Origin: BOG-908 sp964247675
Lineage (GTDB): Bacteria; Pseudomonadota; Alphaproteobacteria; Acetobacterales; Acetobacteraceae
Assembly (NCBI GenBank): GCA_964247675.1
Contig: CAXTVW010000003.1
Location: 11,607-75,606 of the forward strand
Length of the DNA stretch: 64,000 nt
Direction of reading: 5' to 3'
Both the position numbers and the translations under genes were made by a program. Positions 15,698 to 25,330 of the stretch are shown one piece after another; positions within the stretch are counted from its first letter, which is position 1; the number at the start of each line of letters is the position of its first letter. A model generated the notes under the pieces. It did not search any database, had not been told where the DNA came from, and worked only from the letters and a program-made list of their open reading frames with translations.

Positions 15698-17085
15698 GGC
15701 GACAGCTCCTCAAGGAGACGGTGTCTGGTTTCAACCAGAAAAAAGGCTGTAGTGATGGCGCCAACAACAGATGCGCCTGCAAAGAACAGAAAAGCCCACC
15801 CTATGTCGCGGGTGTTCATTAAGATGAAGCCCACTAACAAGGGAGAAACAATCGACCCGATTCGGGCCCAAGCGCTTGCGACGCCCGATCCTAGTGCCCG
15901 CATACGGGTCGGATAGATCTCCGGCGTGTAGGCCCAGATAGCAATTTGGCTGCTAGCAATCATCGCGGTTGCCAGTGCGGCAAGGATCATCAGGCTCTCG
16001 GCCGAAGTGTCCGTACCGAGCCACCAGAGGGTTAGCAGCGGAACCGCTGCGCCGGCGAATGCCACGATGAAGATTTTCCGCCGTCCGTAGCGGTCGATCA
16101 CCGACGCGCTAACAAGCGCGGCGACAACCGCCAACACGTTGCCTAACGAGCTGTAGAGCAGCGCGTCTGAGACGCTTAGTTTGTAAATGTTACGAAAGAT
16201 TGTCGGCAGCCATACTAGCAGCCCGTAGCTTACGACTGACTGGCAAAACCAGAGTGACCACACCGAGACCGTCCGAGAAGCGTAGATGCCGTGGAACAAG
16301 TCTGAGAGTTTTGGTGTCTGATTGATAACTTGCGTCTCGACTGCGCCATTGATTCTCGCGACCGGAGGCAAGGGACTCCCCAACTGCTTTGACACCTCAT
16401 GCTCGATTCCCAAGAGCACGACATCCGCTTCTTCCAAGCGCGCCCGTCGAGCCAGCCATCGCGGCGATTCAGGGATCATCCGGCGCAGCCAGGCGACGAG
16501 AAATGCAGGGCAGGCTCCTATCGCGAACATCCACTGCCATCCAAGATAGGGAACGATGACGAGGCTGCCCAGCGAGGCAGCAAGAAAGCCGAAAGGCGCA
16601 ACCAATTGATAGAGCATTACCGAACGGCCACGTCTGTTTGTCGGCGATATCTCGCTGACGAACGTGGCGGCGACTGGAAGCTCGCCGCCTAGACCTAGGC
16701 CCTGAGCGAAACGAAGGAACACCAGAGAAGGGAGATTCGATGCAAACGCGCAGCCTATACCGAAGGTCGCATAGGTCAGGATAGTCCAGTTCAGAACCGT
16801 GATCCGGCCATATCGTTCAGCGAGATACCCGAACAGCACGGCGCCCAGCATTTGTCCGAAAAACCCGGCGGATATCAGCATCCCAGTCTCGCCATACGTC
16901 AGATGCCATAAAGGAGAGAGCACCGGCAAAACGAAAGCAATTGACACCGCATCGAATGCATCAAAGAACGTTACTGCTCCGATGATGATGCGTATTTTGC
17001 GGTGCCACCGTGACTCTGGCAGCCGCTCAATGCGTGCAGTTACCGACTCAATCGTTGAAATGCCAGTAAAGCCGTTCGACTGCAT
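15694..17085 (-). CDS. MFS transporter, sugar-porter/aromatic-acid type
   Basis: About 463 residues, 12 TM helices. Motif A appears as GYLAERYGRITVL and RYGRRKIFI in the two halves, with RFAQGLGLGGELPVAATFVSE and PESPRWLARRAR, features shared by NiaP/SV2-like and aromatic-acid:proton symporters. It heads a minus-strand operon with two lactonase-like amidohydrolases, so import of a carboxylic acid substrate for this pathway is likely. The ATG is used; a GTG two codons upstream is possible. Confidence 0.88.
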   Translation of the reverse strand: MQSNGFTGISTIESVTARIERLPESRWHRKIRIIIGAVTFFDAFDAVSIAFVLPVLSPLWHLTYGETGMLISAGFFGQMLGAVLFGYLAERYGRITVLNWTILTYATFGIGCAFASNLPSLVFLRFAQGLGLGGELPVAATFVSEISPTNRRGRSVMLYQLVAPFGFLAASLGSLVIVPYLGWQWMFAIGACPAFLVAWLRRMIPESPRWLARRARLEEADVVLLGIEHEVSKQLGSPLPPVARINGAVETQVINQTPKLSDLFHGIYASRTVSVWSLWFCQSVVSYGLLVWLPTIFRNIYKLSVSDALLYSSLGNVLAVVAALVSASVIDRYGRRKIFIVAFAGAAVPLLTLWWLGTDTSAESLMILAALATAMIASSQIAIWAYTPEIYPTRMRALGSGVASAWARIGSIVSPLLVGFILMNTRDIGWAFLFFAGASVVGAITTAFFLVETRHRLLEELSP

Positions 17086-17255
17086 AGACACCGCTTCTCT
17101 CTCTGTCGATATGACACTGAAATTTCCGGGCCTCGATCAACGTCCACCCGCTGAGGTTGACAGTTTTCAGGCTTATCAGCTGTGCTGACAAAGCTTTTGT
17201 AATGCTAGATCGCTCTGACCTTCAACGTGTCACTCATCATTCGAGCGTCGCTCAT

Positions 17256-18701
17256 CTAGAAGATCGCGGTTAAAGCCGCTATCAGTGTTAGTGAACTACC
17301 AACCTGCGGCGTATACGTCACCGCGGACGGGTGATCTGTATATTGCAAGCCAAGGTTTGCATAAAGTCCTGCTTTGACGGCGGCGCTGTAGGCGATGGTA
17401 GCACTGAAAGCTTGATTGTGCGCACGCTTGCCAGCAAGACGGGCTTCCGAAACGTCGATGTCACTAAATCGATTTTCGCCCAATATAAGGGAGATCTGAT
17501 CGAGTGGCCGGCTTTTAAGAATGCCAAGGGTGTACGCTCTGGCTTCATAATATTGACTGAAAGCGTTGAAGTTCGGGGGGACATACTCCGCGGAGAATCC
17601 GAAATACAAGCCACGATAAGCATGTCCAGGCGTCGGGTCTGATTGATAGACTTGCTGATCACCCAGAAGATAAAGCATGTAGTTTCCTCGATTGCGTCCT
17701 CCTCGATCAAGGTCCCGGTATTCACTACCGCTGTAGATAGGTGCGCCACGTACCCATGTCTGGTATATGCCAGGAGCCGCCAGCTGCTTGTAACCTACCT
17801 CATCTACAATCACTACCCCCGTATTCGGCGTGCTCCATTTCACGCCTGCTGGATTTTCATTGTGCTCGGCCAGGCTGCCGTCTGGGCTGCCGCCACGCGA
17901 GATGCCAAGTTTGTCGTACCAGTTCGAGTCGATGTGAAAAGTCGTGTTGACCGCGTAGGTCGGGTAGAAGATCGTAGTCAGGCCAGCCTCATAAAACAGG
18001 CTGCTTGAGATTCCGAAGGCACCGGTGGCAAGGCTGCCGGCGACGAACGGGATCGCAAATTCAAAATTCTGGTTGATCAAACCGATCTTGAACTCGATGC
18101 GCTTGTTGAAGAGTGACTGGTAGTAGCTCAAGGTGCCAAGATTGGCGGTGCGTGGACCAAGCCCGGACCAAGATTCAGTCTCGAACGCGCCAGCCGCCAC
18201 CAATTGGCCGCCAGGTATCCCGACGCGGCCTAGATCATAGGTGAATGCAAGGAAGTTCTGGCTAGACGTAGTCGTTTTCTGACCGTTGTAGATTTGTCGG
18301 CCATTATCGGTGCCGCCGTGATTAAGGGTGTTCTGATAGAGACTGGCTAGACTGAAGCCTATGTAGCCTATGCCGATGTCGCCGAGATCAGTACGTAGAC
18401 CGGCCGGATCCGGATCTACTGTATTCTTCGCTCCGGGAAAGGACAGTTCGAGCCCCTGCCAGGCTAGAGGGGCGAACGGATCGCTTGGTGCGGGAGGAGG
18501 AACACTCAATCCGGCCGGGCTCGGTACACTCGCAGGAGTCGCCGGCGCGGACGTCTGGTTAGAGGTCTGCGCAGCCGCTACAACCGGCGCCGCGATCATC
18601 AACGACATGGTAATTAAGACCGAGTGCCAAAAGTTATCCCGCTGCCGCATCGGATCGAAGGATATGGTGTCTGAATGCCAGAAGCTCTGACGTATTACCA
18701 T
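17256..18701 (-). CDS. OprB-family outer-membrane porin
   Basis: 481 residues. A leader with hydrophobic core (SVLITMSLMIAAPVVAAAQ) is preceded by an unusually long N-region holding a short internal duplication (RQSFWHS and RDNFWHS). The body is beta-barrel-like, with GLYFGFSAEYVPPNFNAFSQ and the ending YTPQVGSSLTLIAALTAIF, typical of OprB substrate-selective porins. The ATG has a GGAGAA site six bases away. The gene faces away from the thiolase gene across a promoter region with two copies of the island palindrome, so it is probably co-regulated and supplies outer-membrane uptake. Confidence 0.82.
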   Translation of the reverse strand: MVIRQSFWHSDTISFDPMRQRDNFWHSVLITMSLMIAAPVVAAAQTSNQTSAPATPASVPSPAGLSVPPPAPSDPFAPLAWQGLELSFPGAKNTVDPDPAGLRTDLGDIGIGYIGFSLASLYQNTLNHGGTDNGRQIYNGQKTTTSSQNFLAFTYDLGRVGIPGGQLVAAGAFETESWSGLGPRTANLGTLSYYQSLFNKRIEFKIGLINQNFEFAIPFVAGSLATGAFGISSSLFYEAGLTTIFYPTYAVNTTFHIDSNWYDKLGISRGGSPDGSLAEHNENPAGVKWSTPNTGVVIVDEVGYKQLAAPGIYQTWVRGAPIYSGSEYRDLDRGGRNRGNYMLYLLGDQQVYQSDPTPGHAYRGLYFGFSAEYVPPNFNAFSQYYEARAYTLGILKSRPLDQISLILGENRFSDIDVSEARLAGKRAHNQAFSATIAYSAAVKAGLYANLGLQYTDHPSAVTYTPQVGSSLTLIAALTAIF

Positions 18702-18735
18702 GAACGTTCTCCTACGCTTACCATGTTCGTTCTCC
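18695..18735 (-). repeat. Tandem duplication of the porin ribosome site and start codon
   Basis: An 18-bp unit containing GGAGAACG, ATG and GTAA occurs twice, 23 bp apart, with 16 of 18 bases identical. The downstream copy starts the porin. The upstream copy opens a 9-codon ORF in another frame whose TAA overlaps the porin start region, giving a potential upstream mini-cistron coupled to porin translation. Confidence 0.6.
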
Positions 18736-19060
18736 CTGGTGGACCTAGGTAGAGCCCGGAGTTATCTCCAGATTAATTTCTAATACGAGCTTCTTTGAAA
18801 CGTAAAACGATGTTTTTGCGGAGTGCTTAATCACGCAGCAGCGGCTGCGCGCCTGAGAAATCCTTGCAATGACGTCGGCATCATCGACGCCTGCAGTGGC
18901 GAGGACCTTAGCATCCACGTTACTTGCACAACTTGATCGGCGTGCAGGTCATGGCTTCTTTGGAACGCACGATATTATAAACTCATGGAAATCTCCGTTG
19001 ACACGCGCCTGACGTCCTGCAAGCCGAGCCATGTTAGTTTCATATAGCAACCGCTGAGTA

Positions 19061-19080
19061 TGCCCCTGCCAACGGGGACA
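19061..19080. promoter_or_regulatory. Island palindrome, site 1 (variant)
   Basis: TGCCCC-N8-GGGACA, one mismatch from the consensus TGTCCC-N8-GGGACA. It is in the divergent region, 360 bp upstream of the porin start. Confidence 0.5.
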
Positions 19081-19336
19081 GTACAAAAGAGACGAAAAGA
19101 ACGTTCAGATGAAGCAAGGCTGAGCTCTGTGGCACCCGAGTACAGCGGCACGTTAAAGGGGCAGGATGTACTGGAGGCTCTCAGCACGACTTACAGCAAA
19201 GCTGTCGTGGCGGTATCGCCGCAAATGCGTCACACCCTTTCGATCTGCTGTAGTGATCGACGGTTGGAACCGTAAACCCGTGACACTCAGGTGCTTTAGA
19301 AGCACGATGAACATGCACCAACCGAAAGACTTAGGA

Positions 19337-19355
19337 CGTCCCGCCGTTGGGGACA
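19337..19355. promoter_or_regulatory. Island palindrome, site 2 (7-bp spacer)
   Basis: CGTCCC-N7-GGGACA, with a spacer one base shorter than the other copies and one arm mismatch. It is 139 bp upstream of the thiolase GTG. Confidence 0.45.
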
Positions 19356-19494
19356 GCGGGGCTCAGAACGTTGTGTTAGCAGAGTGGATGCTCGTGGTGT
19401 CGCAGGTTTATTCGGAAGGGCATACCGGTGCTTAGCAGCTACGTCTGCCTTCGATGGACGGAGTGTGGGTCGATCAGTAGATTTGGAGATTACC

Positions 19495-20661
19495 GTGGAT
19501 AATGACCCTGTAATGGTCGGCTGGGGGCACACGCGTTTTGGGAAACTCGACTGGGATCTGGAGACGCTGATCCATGCTTCCGCCCAGGAAGCAATCGCTG
19601 ACTCAGGGGTGGATGCGCGCGAGATCGACGCGGTCTGGCTCGGTCATTTCAACTCTGGCATGGTGGCGGACGCCTTCTGCTCTTCCATGGTTCTTGGGGC
19701 GCATCCGGGACTGCGCTATAAGCCGGCGACCCGATGTGAAAATGCGTGCGCATCCGGCTCGGCGGCGCTGTATGGAGCGCTCGATGCGATACGGTCTGGG
19801 CGGGTGCGGCTTGCGCTCGTCGTCGGCGTTGAGAAGATGACAGCGCTGAGTACCGCCGGCGTCACCAAGGCGCTCTCGGGGGCGGGATACCAGGCGGAAG
19901 AGCGCGAATTGTCATTCCCGCAGATATTTGCCCGTTATGCCAAAGCCTACACGCAGGCTCACGAAGATCCAACGGAGGCGCTGGCCCGCATCTCGGTCAA
20001 GAACCATGCTAATGCGATGCGCAACCCGCTGGCACAAATGCACCGCCCCTACGAGCTGGATTTTTGTCTGCAAGTTTCCGAGCGTAACCCGATGATCGCC
20101 GACCCGCTGAAACTAAGTGACTGCTCGCTGATCACAGACGGCGCAGCGGCGATTGTGGTTACGCGGCATGACATGGCCCATCTCTTCCGACGTGGCGTAG
20201 GTTTCCGTGCCACCGAGCAGGTAAACGACGTGCTGCCGCTGTCGGCCAAGTCGCTTGCGGAATTTGGCGGGCCGAAAGAGGCTTTCCGGCGCGCCTATGC
20301 CGCCGCAAAAATTTCCGTTCACGATCTGGATTTCGCTGAGGTGCATGACTGCTTCACCATCGCCGAATTGATGACGATGGAAGCGATGGGATTGGCGGCC
20401 CCGGGTGGTGCCGGGTCTTGCCTTGCAGAGGGGCAGACTACGCGAGAAGGTAAGTTGCCTATCAACCTCTCGGGCGGCCTCAAGGCAAAAGGACATGCGG
20501 TGGGTGCCACGGGCGTGTCCATGCACGTCCTTGCCTCGAGGCAACTGGTTGGCGAAGCCGGCAACATGCAGCTGGAGCGGCAGCCCGAGCTGGGCGTGTG
20601 TTTCAACATGGGCGGCGGTGCCGTCGCCAACTACGTCTCCGTGCTTGAGCGGAGCCGTTAG
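19495..20661 (+). CDS. Thiolase (acetyl-CoA acetyltransferase/SCP-x-like)
   Basis: 388 residues from a GTG preceded by GGAG. The catalytic Cys85 lies in CENACASGSA; the second-half motifs are FAEVHDCFTIAE and LKAKGHAVGATG (catalytic His), with the closing GGGAVANYVS. The pattern is that of the SCP-x/PaaJ-distant thiolase group, which cleaves or forms 3-oxoacyl-CoA thioesters. With the 3-oxoacid CoA-transferase further right it can give acetyl-CoA from a 3-oxo acid, the usual last steps of an aromatic or branched-acid pathway. It is transcribed alone. Confidence 0.9.
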   Translation: MDNDPVMVGWGHTRFGKLDWDLETLIHASAQEAIADSGVDAREIDAVWLGHFNSGMVADAFCSSMVLGAHPGLRYKPATRCENACASGSAALYGALDAIRSGRVRLALVVGVEKMTALSTAGVTKALSGAGYQAEERELSFPQIFARYAKAYTQAHEDPTEALARISVKNHANAMRNPLAQMHRPYELDFCLQVSERNPMIADPLKLSDCSLITDGAAAIVVTRHDMAHLFRRGVGFRATEQVNDVLPLSAKSLAEFGGPKEAFRRAYAAAKISVHDLDFAEVHDCFTIAELMTMEAMGLAAPGGAGSCLAEGQTTREGKLPINLSGGLKAKGHAVGATGVSMHVLASRQLVGEAGNMQLERQPELGVCFNMGGGAVANYVSVLERSR

Positions 20662-20864
20662 GTGACGAAGCTGACAGTCAGTTTGCGCCACACGCTAAGT
20701 GATCTCGTCCTGCTTTGGACAGAACCGGGATGTGAGCCGTATTGGCCCGTCAGCAAAGCGGCTACCGGCAGGTCTATCAGGTTTTTACACAAACCTAGCC
20801 AGACGGCCATAGAACATACACGAAGGATGCGTGTCAGGACGGCCCAGCTATTTCTGATCCCGAC

Positions 20865-21728
20865 CTATTGCAGGACTAAACGCCCGGGCTTGACCGAACG
20901 CCGCGGCTCGCCGGCGAAGGCGGCGTAGTCTGACGACGAGTTGCCCAGCAACTGGAGGTACCACAGAAGCAGTTCGCGCTGGCTCCCGATCGACAGGCGA
21001 CTATAGACGCGCTTACGATAGGTCATCACGGTCTCTTCACTTATGCCGAGTTCGAGCGAGATCCCCGAGGTTGACATGCCGAACAGGATGCGTGTCACAA
21101 CTTCGGCTTCACGCCTTGGAAGAATGTCGGCTTCTTTTGCAACCACGTGCTCGACGAAGGAGAGGTCACTCAGTATGCGACGCATGTCGAATTTATGTGC
21201 GACAAGAGAAGCGTGCTTGCAAAGAAGGGAGAGTAGCAGCGGTGCAGCGGCGCGTAGGTCACCAATCTCCCGATCGGAGAAGCAGCCGCGCTCGACCGTC
21301 TTCAGCACGCTCAGGCTGATCGTTGCCTCAGCACCGGATCCAATGACGCGCACCCGTTCGACTATTCCATCCCGTCCATAGATCTCCGAACGAAAACGGA
21401 CGTTTTGAATCTTTTTGACTTCCATTCGACCAATGGCGCAATCAGGGCGGCCGATGTTATGGCGAGCTTCACACAACATGTCATCCACGCGCCAATACTG
21501 CTCGCGCAAGTATCGATCAGCATTACGCTTCGCGGCATTCGACCCGTCAAAGCTTGCCGCTGAAATCGCAAGCGGCGCATGCTCGGTTACCTGAAAGGTC
21601 GCACAGTGCTCGGCACCGCACGTAAGGTTCAGATAACTGATCAATCTCTGATCGAAGACAGCCGCACCCAGCGCCTCGATAAGCCACCCCAGACCGTTGG
21701 CTTGACCAACGGCGCTTTCGCCCTCCAT
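20865..21728 (-). CDS. LuxR-family transcriptional regulator
   Basis: 287 residues. The C-terminal LuxR-type HTH spans about 215-275 (LPRREAEVVTRILFGMSTSG, ISLELGISEETVMTYRKRVY), preceded by a GAF/PAS-size sensory region with no recognised autoinducer signature. The start is the ATG with GGGAGAG upstream; a longer frame exists. It is the only regulator inside the catabolic island, divergent from fumarylacetoacetase. LuxR sites are usually 18-20-bp dyads, the same size as the palindrome repeated through the island, so it is the leading candidate regulator. Its ligand may be a pathway intermediate. Confidence 0.88.
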   Translation of the reverse strand: MEGESAVGQANGLGWLIEALGAAVFDQRLISYLNLTCGAEHCATFQVTEHAPLAISAASFDGSNAAKRNADRYLREQYWRVDDMLCEARHNIGRPDCAIGRMEVKKIQNVRFRSEIYGRDGIVERVRVIGSGAEATISLSVLKTVERGCFSDREIGDLRAAAPLLLSLLCKHASLVAHKFDMRRILSDLSFVEHVVAKEADILPRREAEVVTRILFGMSTSGISLELGISEETVMTYRKRVYSRLSIGSQRELLLWYLQLLGNSSSDYAAFAGEPRRSVKPGRLVLQ

Positions 21729-21918
21729 CACCGTCTCTCCCAAAGCACTGATTCTTAGTTTTTCGTAATAGTGACCATAAGTCTTGCGCAGACGCAACCG
21801 TCTCCGGAACCGGCTGTTCCCGCCGGACAACCTACCCCGACCCGTTCACCTGTGATGTCGGCCGGGCAAACGCTATGCCGAAAGAGGCCGAGTTGAGAGC
21901 AAAATCGCGAGAGGCTCC

Positions 21919-23214
21919 ATGATCCTTAACGAGACGCACGACCCATCGGCTTCCAGCTGGATAGAGAGTGCCCGCGGGCATGCGGCGTTTCCTGTCCAGA
22001 ACCTCCCCTACGGTGTGTTCACCCCGCCCGCGGGTGACGTGCAGCGGCCCGGGGTGGCCATCGGCGACCAGGTCCTGGATCTAGCAGCAGCAGCAGGCTT
22101 GCTGCCGCAGGCGGCTCGCTCGATGGTCACCGCTACCAACCTCAACGGGCTGTTTAGCCTGTCGGCCGCTGACCGGGCCGCATTACGCAAGCAGATATTC
22201 GCCCTGCTTTCGCTGGAACGCCATCGTCAGGACGTGCAGCCGCTTCTGTTCGACACGGCCGATTGCGCGTTGCACATGCCGGTTGCAATCGGCGATTATG
22301 CGGACTTCTACACCGGCATCAACCATGCCAGGAACGTGGGAAACCTGTTTCGCCCCGATGCGCCGCTTCTGCCAAACTACAAATGGCTGCCGATCGGCTA
22401 TCATGGGCGCGCCTCGTCGGTACGCCTGGCCGGAACGCCGGTTGTCCGTCCGAACGGACAGATACGCATAAATGGGGGAGAGCCGCGGCTTGCCCCATCG
22501 GCCCAACTCGACTTCGAACTGGAGATGGCGATCTGGCTCGGGCCAGGCAGCAAGCTGGGACGTCCTGTTCCTGTCGGCGAAGCGGCCTCACACATCGTGG
22601 GCTTCGGCCTGTTGAACGACTGGTCGGCACGCGACATCCAGTTCTGGGAATACCAGCCGCTCGGGCCGTTCTTGGGTAAGAGCTTCCACTCGACCGTGTC
22701 TCCCTGGGTCATCACGTCAGAGGCGCTGGCGCCATTCCGCGTTGCTCCCATGCCGCGTGCCGCCGGCGATCCCGAGCCGCTTGCCTACCTTTCAGATAAT
22801 GACGATCAGCGCGCAGGAGCCTTTAGGATCGATTTGGAGGTACATCTTTCAACCGCGATCATGCGCGAGCGGGGCATCGGGCCTCATCGCCTCGGCCACA
22901 ATTCTCTCTCCGACAACATGTATTGGACGGTTGCTCAGCTAGTGGCTCACCAGACGTCGAACGGCTGCGACTTGAATCCAGGCGACCTCATCGGCTCGGG
23001 CACAATATCGGGGGTCGACGACCATGAGCTGGGCAGCATGCTGGAGATTACGTTAGGCGGGAGGCGGCCGGTGCAGCTTCCGTCGGGCGAGACCCGCACC
23101 TTCCTCGAGGACGGGGATGAGGTGACATTGTCCGGAACGGCGCGAACGGCAGGCTTCGTTCCCATCGGTCTCGGCGATTGCGTGGCGCGTGTCGTCTCCG
23201 GCCCGCCGCTGTAG
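21919..23214 (+). CDS. fahA: Fumarylacetoacetase
   Basis: 431 residues, the usual length for the two-domain enzyme. Recognisable are the N-terminal domain (LPYGVFTPP), the catalytic DYADFYTGINHA, the metal site region DFELEMAIW, LLNDWSARDIQFWEYQPLGPF with GKSFHSTVSPW, and LIGSGTISG. It hydrolyses the C-C bond of 4-fumarylacetoacetate to fumarate and acetoacetate in tyrosine/homogentisate catabolism. No homogentisate dioxygenase or maleylacetoacetate isomerase is adjacent, so here it may cleave an analogous acylpyruvate or acylacetoacetate. Divergent from the LuxR gene. Confidence 0.9.
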   Translation: MILNETHDPSASSWIESARGHAAFPVQNLPYGVFTPPAGDVQRPGVAIGDQVLDLAAAAGLLPQAARSMVTATNLNGLFSLSAADRAALRKQIFALLSLERHRQDVQPLLFDTADCALHMPVAIGDYADFYTGINHARNVGNLFRPDAPLLPNYKWLPIGYHGRASSVRLAGTPVVRPNGQIRINGGEPRLAPSAQLDFELEMAIWLGPGSKLGRPVPVGEAASHIVGFGLLNDWSARDIQFWEYQPLGPFLGKSFHSTVSPWVITSEALAPFRVAPMPRAAGDPEPLAYLSDNDDQRAGAFRIDLEVHLSTAIMRERGIGPHRLGHNSLSDNMYWTVAQLVAHQTSNGCDLNPGDLIGSGTISGVDDHELGSMLEITLGGRRPVQLPSGETRTFLEDGDEVTLSGTARTAGFVPIGLGDCVARVVSGPPL

Positions 23215-23405
23215 TCGTTGATTTATCGCAATCCCGAGATGTCGTTGGTGCAGTGCACCATTGCTGATCAAGCCCGCCATAAGAACCGCAGGGCAGAAAT
23301 TCACCACTGCCATCCAGGCTAGGTACCCGGTCGGAGAGCCGTGCCCGGGTCTTCTGCCAGGCGGACATCTCGCGTCAGTTTTCTCGCGGCATCCAAGTCG
23401 GCCAC

Positions 23406-23425
23406 TGTCCCTAGCTGAAGGGACT
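23406..23425. promoter_or_regulatory. Island palindrome, site 3
   Basis: TGTCCC-N8-GGGACT, one mismatch in the last base. It lies 73 bp upstream of the class II aldolase start, at the head of the aldolase-reductase-amidohydrolase-MFS operon. Confidence 0.6.
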
Positions 23426-23498
23426 GCCGTATTGTGGCCGTGGCGTAAGCTAACTTTGACCCAGCCCTCGCGAGAGGCGTTCTTCAGGATAGCTCGAG

Positions 23499-24263
23499 AT
23501 GACCGTAACCGAACTCCTTATCCCCGATACATCGCTTCAGGAGCGCGAGCTGCGGGAGGACCTGGCGGCCTGCTACCGCATCTTCGCAAACCTCGGCTGG
23601 GTGGAGCTCATCTACAATCACATCACCCTCCGCGTACCAGGGCCTGACCACCATTTCCTGATCAATCCGTTCGGCTTGATGTATACCGAAGTAACCGCCT
23701 CCAATCTGGTGAAGTCCGATCTGAGCGGAAACATCATTGGGTCATCAAGCTATCCGATCAACAAGGCTGGCTTTGTCCTTCACTCCGCAATCCATGCGCA
23801 TATCCCGCAAGCAAAATGCATCATGCACACGCACACGACGGCCGGGATGGCCGTGGCTTGCAAGAAGGATGGCCTGGCAACGACTAACTTCTATGCAGCG
23901 CAGCTGTATGACCAAATAGCGTATCACGAGTTCGAGGGAATTACGGTCAACCCCGAAGAGCAAAAGCGAGTCCTGGCCAGCATGGCCGGCAAGCGTCAGC
24001 TCATCCTTCGCAACCACGGATTGCTGGTTTGGGGGGAAACCATTTCCGAAGCGTTCGCCAGAATGTGGACGCTCAACCGCGCTTGCGAGATACAGTTGGC
24101 GTCTCAGTCCCTTGCCGGCGACGACAATCCGATCAGCGCGGAAGTGTGCCAGCAGGCTAGCCGCGAGGCGTTCCAGTTCAAGCCAGAGTATGGCGCGGGA
24201 CGCGACATCTTCGATGCTTTGAAGCGGCAGATTGGGTATCGGGGGTCGGACTACAGATTATGA
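23499..24263 (+). CDS. Class II aldolase/adducin family protein
   Basis: 254 residues. The zinc-site motifs are visible: FANLGWVELIYNHITLRVPG, then CIMHTHTTAGMAVAC (His-x-His) and ILRNHGLLVWG (third His). The usual acidic catalytic residue region of fuculose-phosphate aldolase is less clear, so it may be an aldolase, a decarboxylase or an epimerase-like member. It is the first gene of a four-gene operon and its stop overlaps the reductase start (ATGA). In a ring-cleavage pathway such an enzyme could split a 4-hydroxy-2-oxo acid. Confidence 0.88.
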   Translation: MTVTELLIPDTSLQERELREDLAACYRIFANLGWVELIYNHITLRVPGPDHHFLINPFGLMYTEVTASNLVKSDLSGNIIGSSSYPINKAGFVLHSAIHAHIPQAKCIMHTHTTAGMAVACKKDGLATTNFYAAQLYDQIAYHEFEGITVNPEEQKRVLASMAGKRQLILRNHGLLVWGETISEAFARMWTLNRACEIQLASQSLAGDDNPISAEVCQQASREAFQFKPEYGAGRDIFDALKRQIGYRGSDYRL

Positions 24264-25330
24264 CAGAGCTTCGCGTCGGCGTTGTCGGCGCGGGCTCGAT
24301 TGGCTGCGCGGTGGCGTTTGCAATCGCCGACGCGGGTGGTCGGCCGCCCTCAATCCTGGCGCGGGGCGCGACCCTCGCTGCCCTGCAGGGCGCAGGAGTG
24401 ACAAGGTTGGACGGCGGTCACCGTTCACGCATGGTCGTCGCGTCTGACGATCCGTCGTTCCTTGGCGAGCAGGATGTGCTCGTGCTCAGCACGAAAGCGC
24501 CGGCCTTGTCCGCCCTTGCGCCCCGCCTGCGTCCAATGATCGGCCCACGTACGGCTATCGTGCCGCTTGTCAATGGCGTGCCCTGGTGGTTTTTCGCCGG
24601 CGACGGAGGCAGTCTGCCGGAATTGCAGCTCCGCTCGGTGGATCCGGGCGGCGACATAGCGCGCGCCCTGCCGAGCGAACAAATCGTCGGTGCTGTCGTC
24701 AACATGTCCTGCTCCAGCCCGAAACCCGGATGCGTCTTCCGCACTGCCGGCAATCGCATCACGATTGGAAGCATCATGACGGCTTCGGATCATGATGACC
24801 GCCTGCAAATGGTCGATGACGTGTTTTGCGGCGCCGGCTTCGATGTTGTCAGGCACGAGCGGATTCGTGAAATAGTTTGGTACAAGCTGCTGGGAAACGC
24901 CAGCTTCAACCCGATCAGCGCACTCACGCGTGCCACCGGGGACCGGATTGCTACAGACCCTGAAGTGCGTGCCATTTGCATACAGATGATGAATGAGGCC
25001 AAGTCGGTGGCGGCAGCGTTCGGGCTCACCGTCTCCGGCTCGCCGGATAGCCGTCTTGCGGTGGCCGAGAGCCTTGGGAAATTCAAGACCTCGATGCTGC
25101 AGGACGCCGAGGCGGCTCGGCCTCTTGAATATTCGGCGTTGATTGGAGCCCTCGTCGAGATCGCCGATCATTTCAACGTAGCCGTACCAGTCACTCGCGT
25201 CGTGCACGGGCTGGTGCAGTTACTTGATGTGGTAACCCAGTCGGAAAGCGCTGAGATGGTCGTGCCGGACGTGTCGGAGCATAATGTTGGGGAGTCGGCG
25301 TTTGGACCTCGCGATTACGCAAGGAATTAG
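24260..25330 (+). CDS. Ketopantoate reductase-family (PanE/ApbA-like) NAD(P)H enzyme
   Basis: 356 residues. The N-terminal Rossmann domain opens with VGVVGAGSIGCAVAFAIADAG; the C-terminal helical domain contains WYKLLGNASFNPISALT, matching the Lys and Asn of the PanE active site. True PanE makes pantoate; in catabolic operons this family reduces other 2-oxo acids. It overlaps the aldolase by 4 bp and the next amidohydrolase by 47 bp, so the three are tightly coupled and an aldol product/2-oxo acid reduction link is plausible. Confidence 0.86.
   Translation: MTELRVGVVGAGSIGCAVAFAIADAGGRPPSILARGATLAALQGAGVTRLDGGHRSRMVVASDDPSFLGEQDVLVLSTKAPALSALAPRLRPMIGPRTAIVPLVNGVPWWFFAGDGGSLPELQLRSVDPGGDIARALPSEQIVGAVVNMSCSSPKPGCVFRTAGNRITIGSIMTASDHDDRLQMVDDVFCGAGFDVVRHERIREIVWYKLLGNASFNPISALTRATGDRIATDPEVRAICIQMMNEAKSVAAAFGLTVSGSPDSRLAVAESLGKFKTSMLQDAEAARPLEYSALIGALVEIADHFNVAVPVTRVVHGLVQLLDVVTQSESAEMVVPDVSEHNVGESAFGPRDYARN

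Larger units (their letters stand above)
18702..19494. other. Divergent promoter region between porin and thiolase
   Basis: About 790 bp without a convincing gene. It contains the duplicated ribosome-site unit at its left end and two copies of the TGTCCC/GGGACA palindrome, and is more A/T-rich near the porin. Short open frames here lack homology. It should hold the promoters of the porin-independent left operon and of the thiolase gene. Confidence 0.6.

Noticed and set aside
20700..20720. GTCC-N6-GGAC near the end of the thiolase gene as another island operator
   Set aside because: Arms lack the third C/G of the consensus, spacing differs and it lies between convergent genes.
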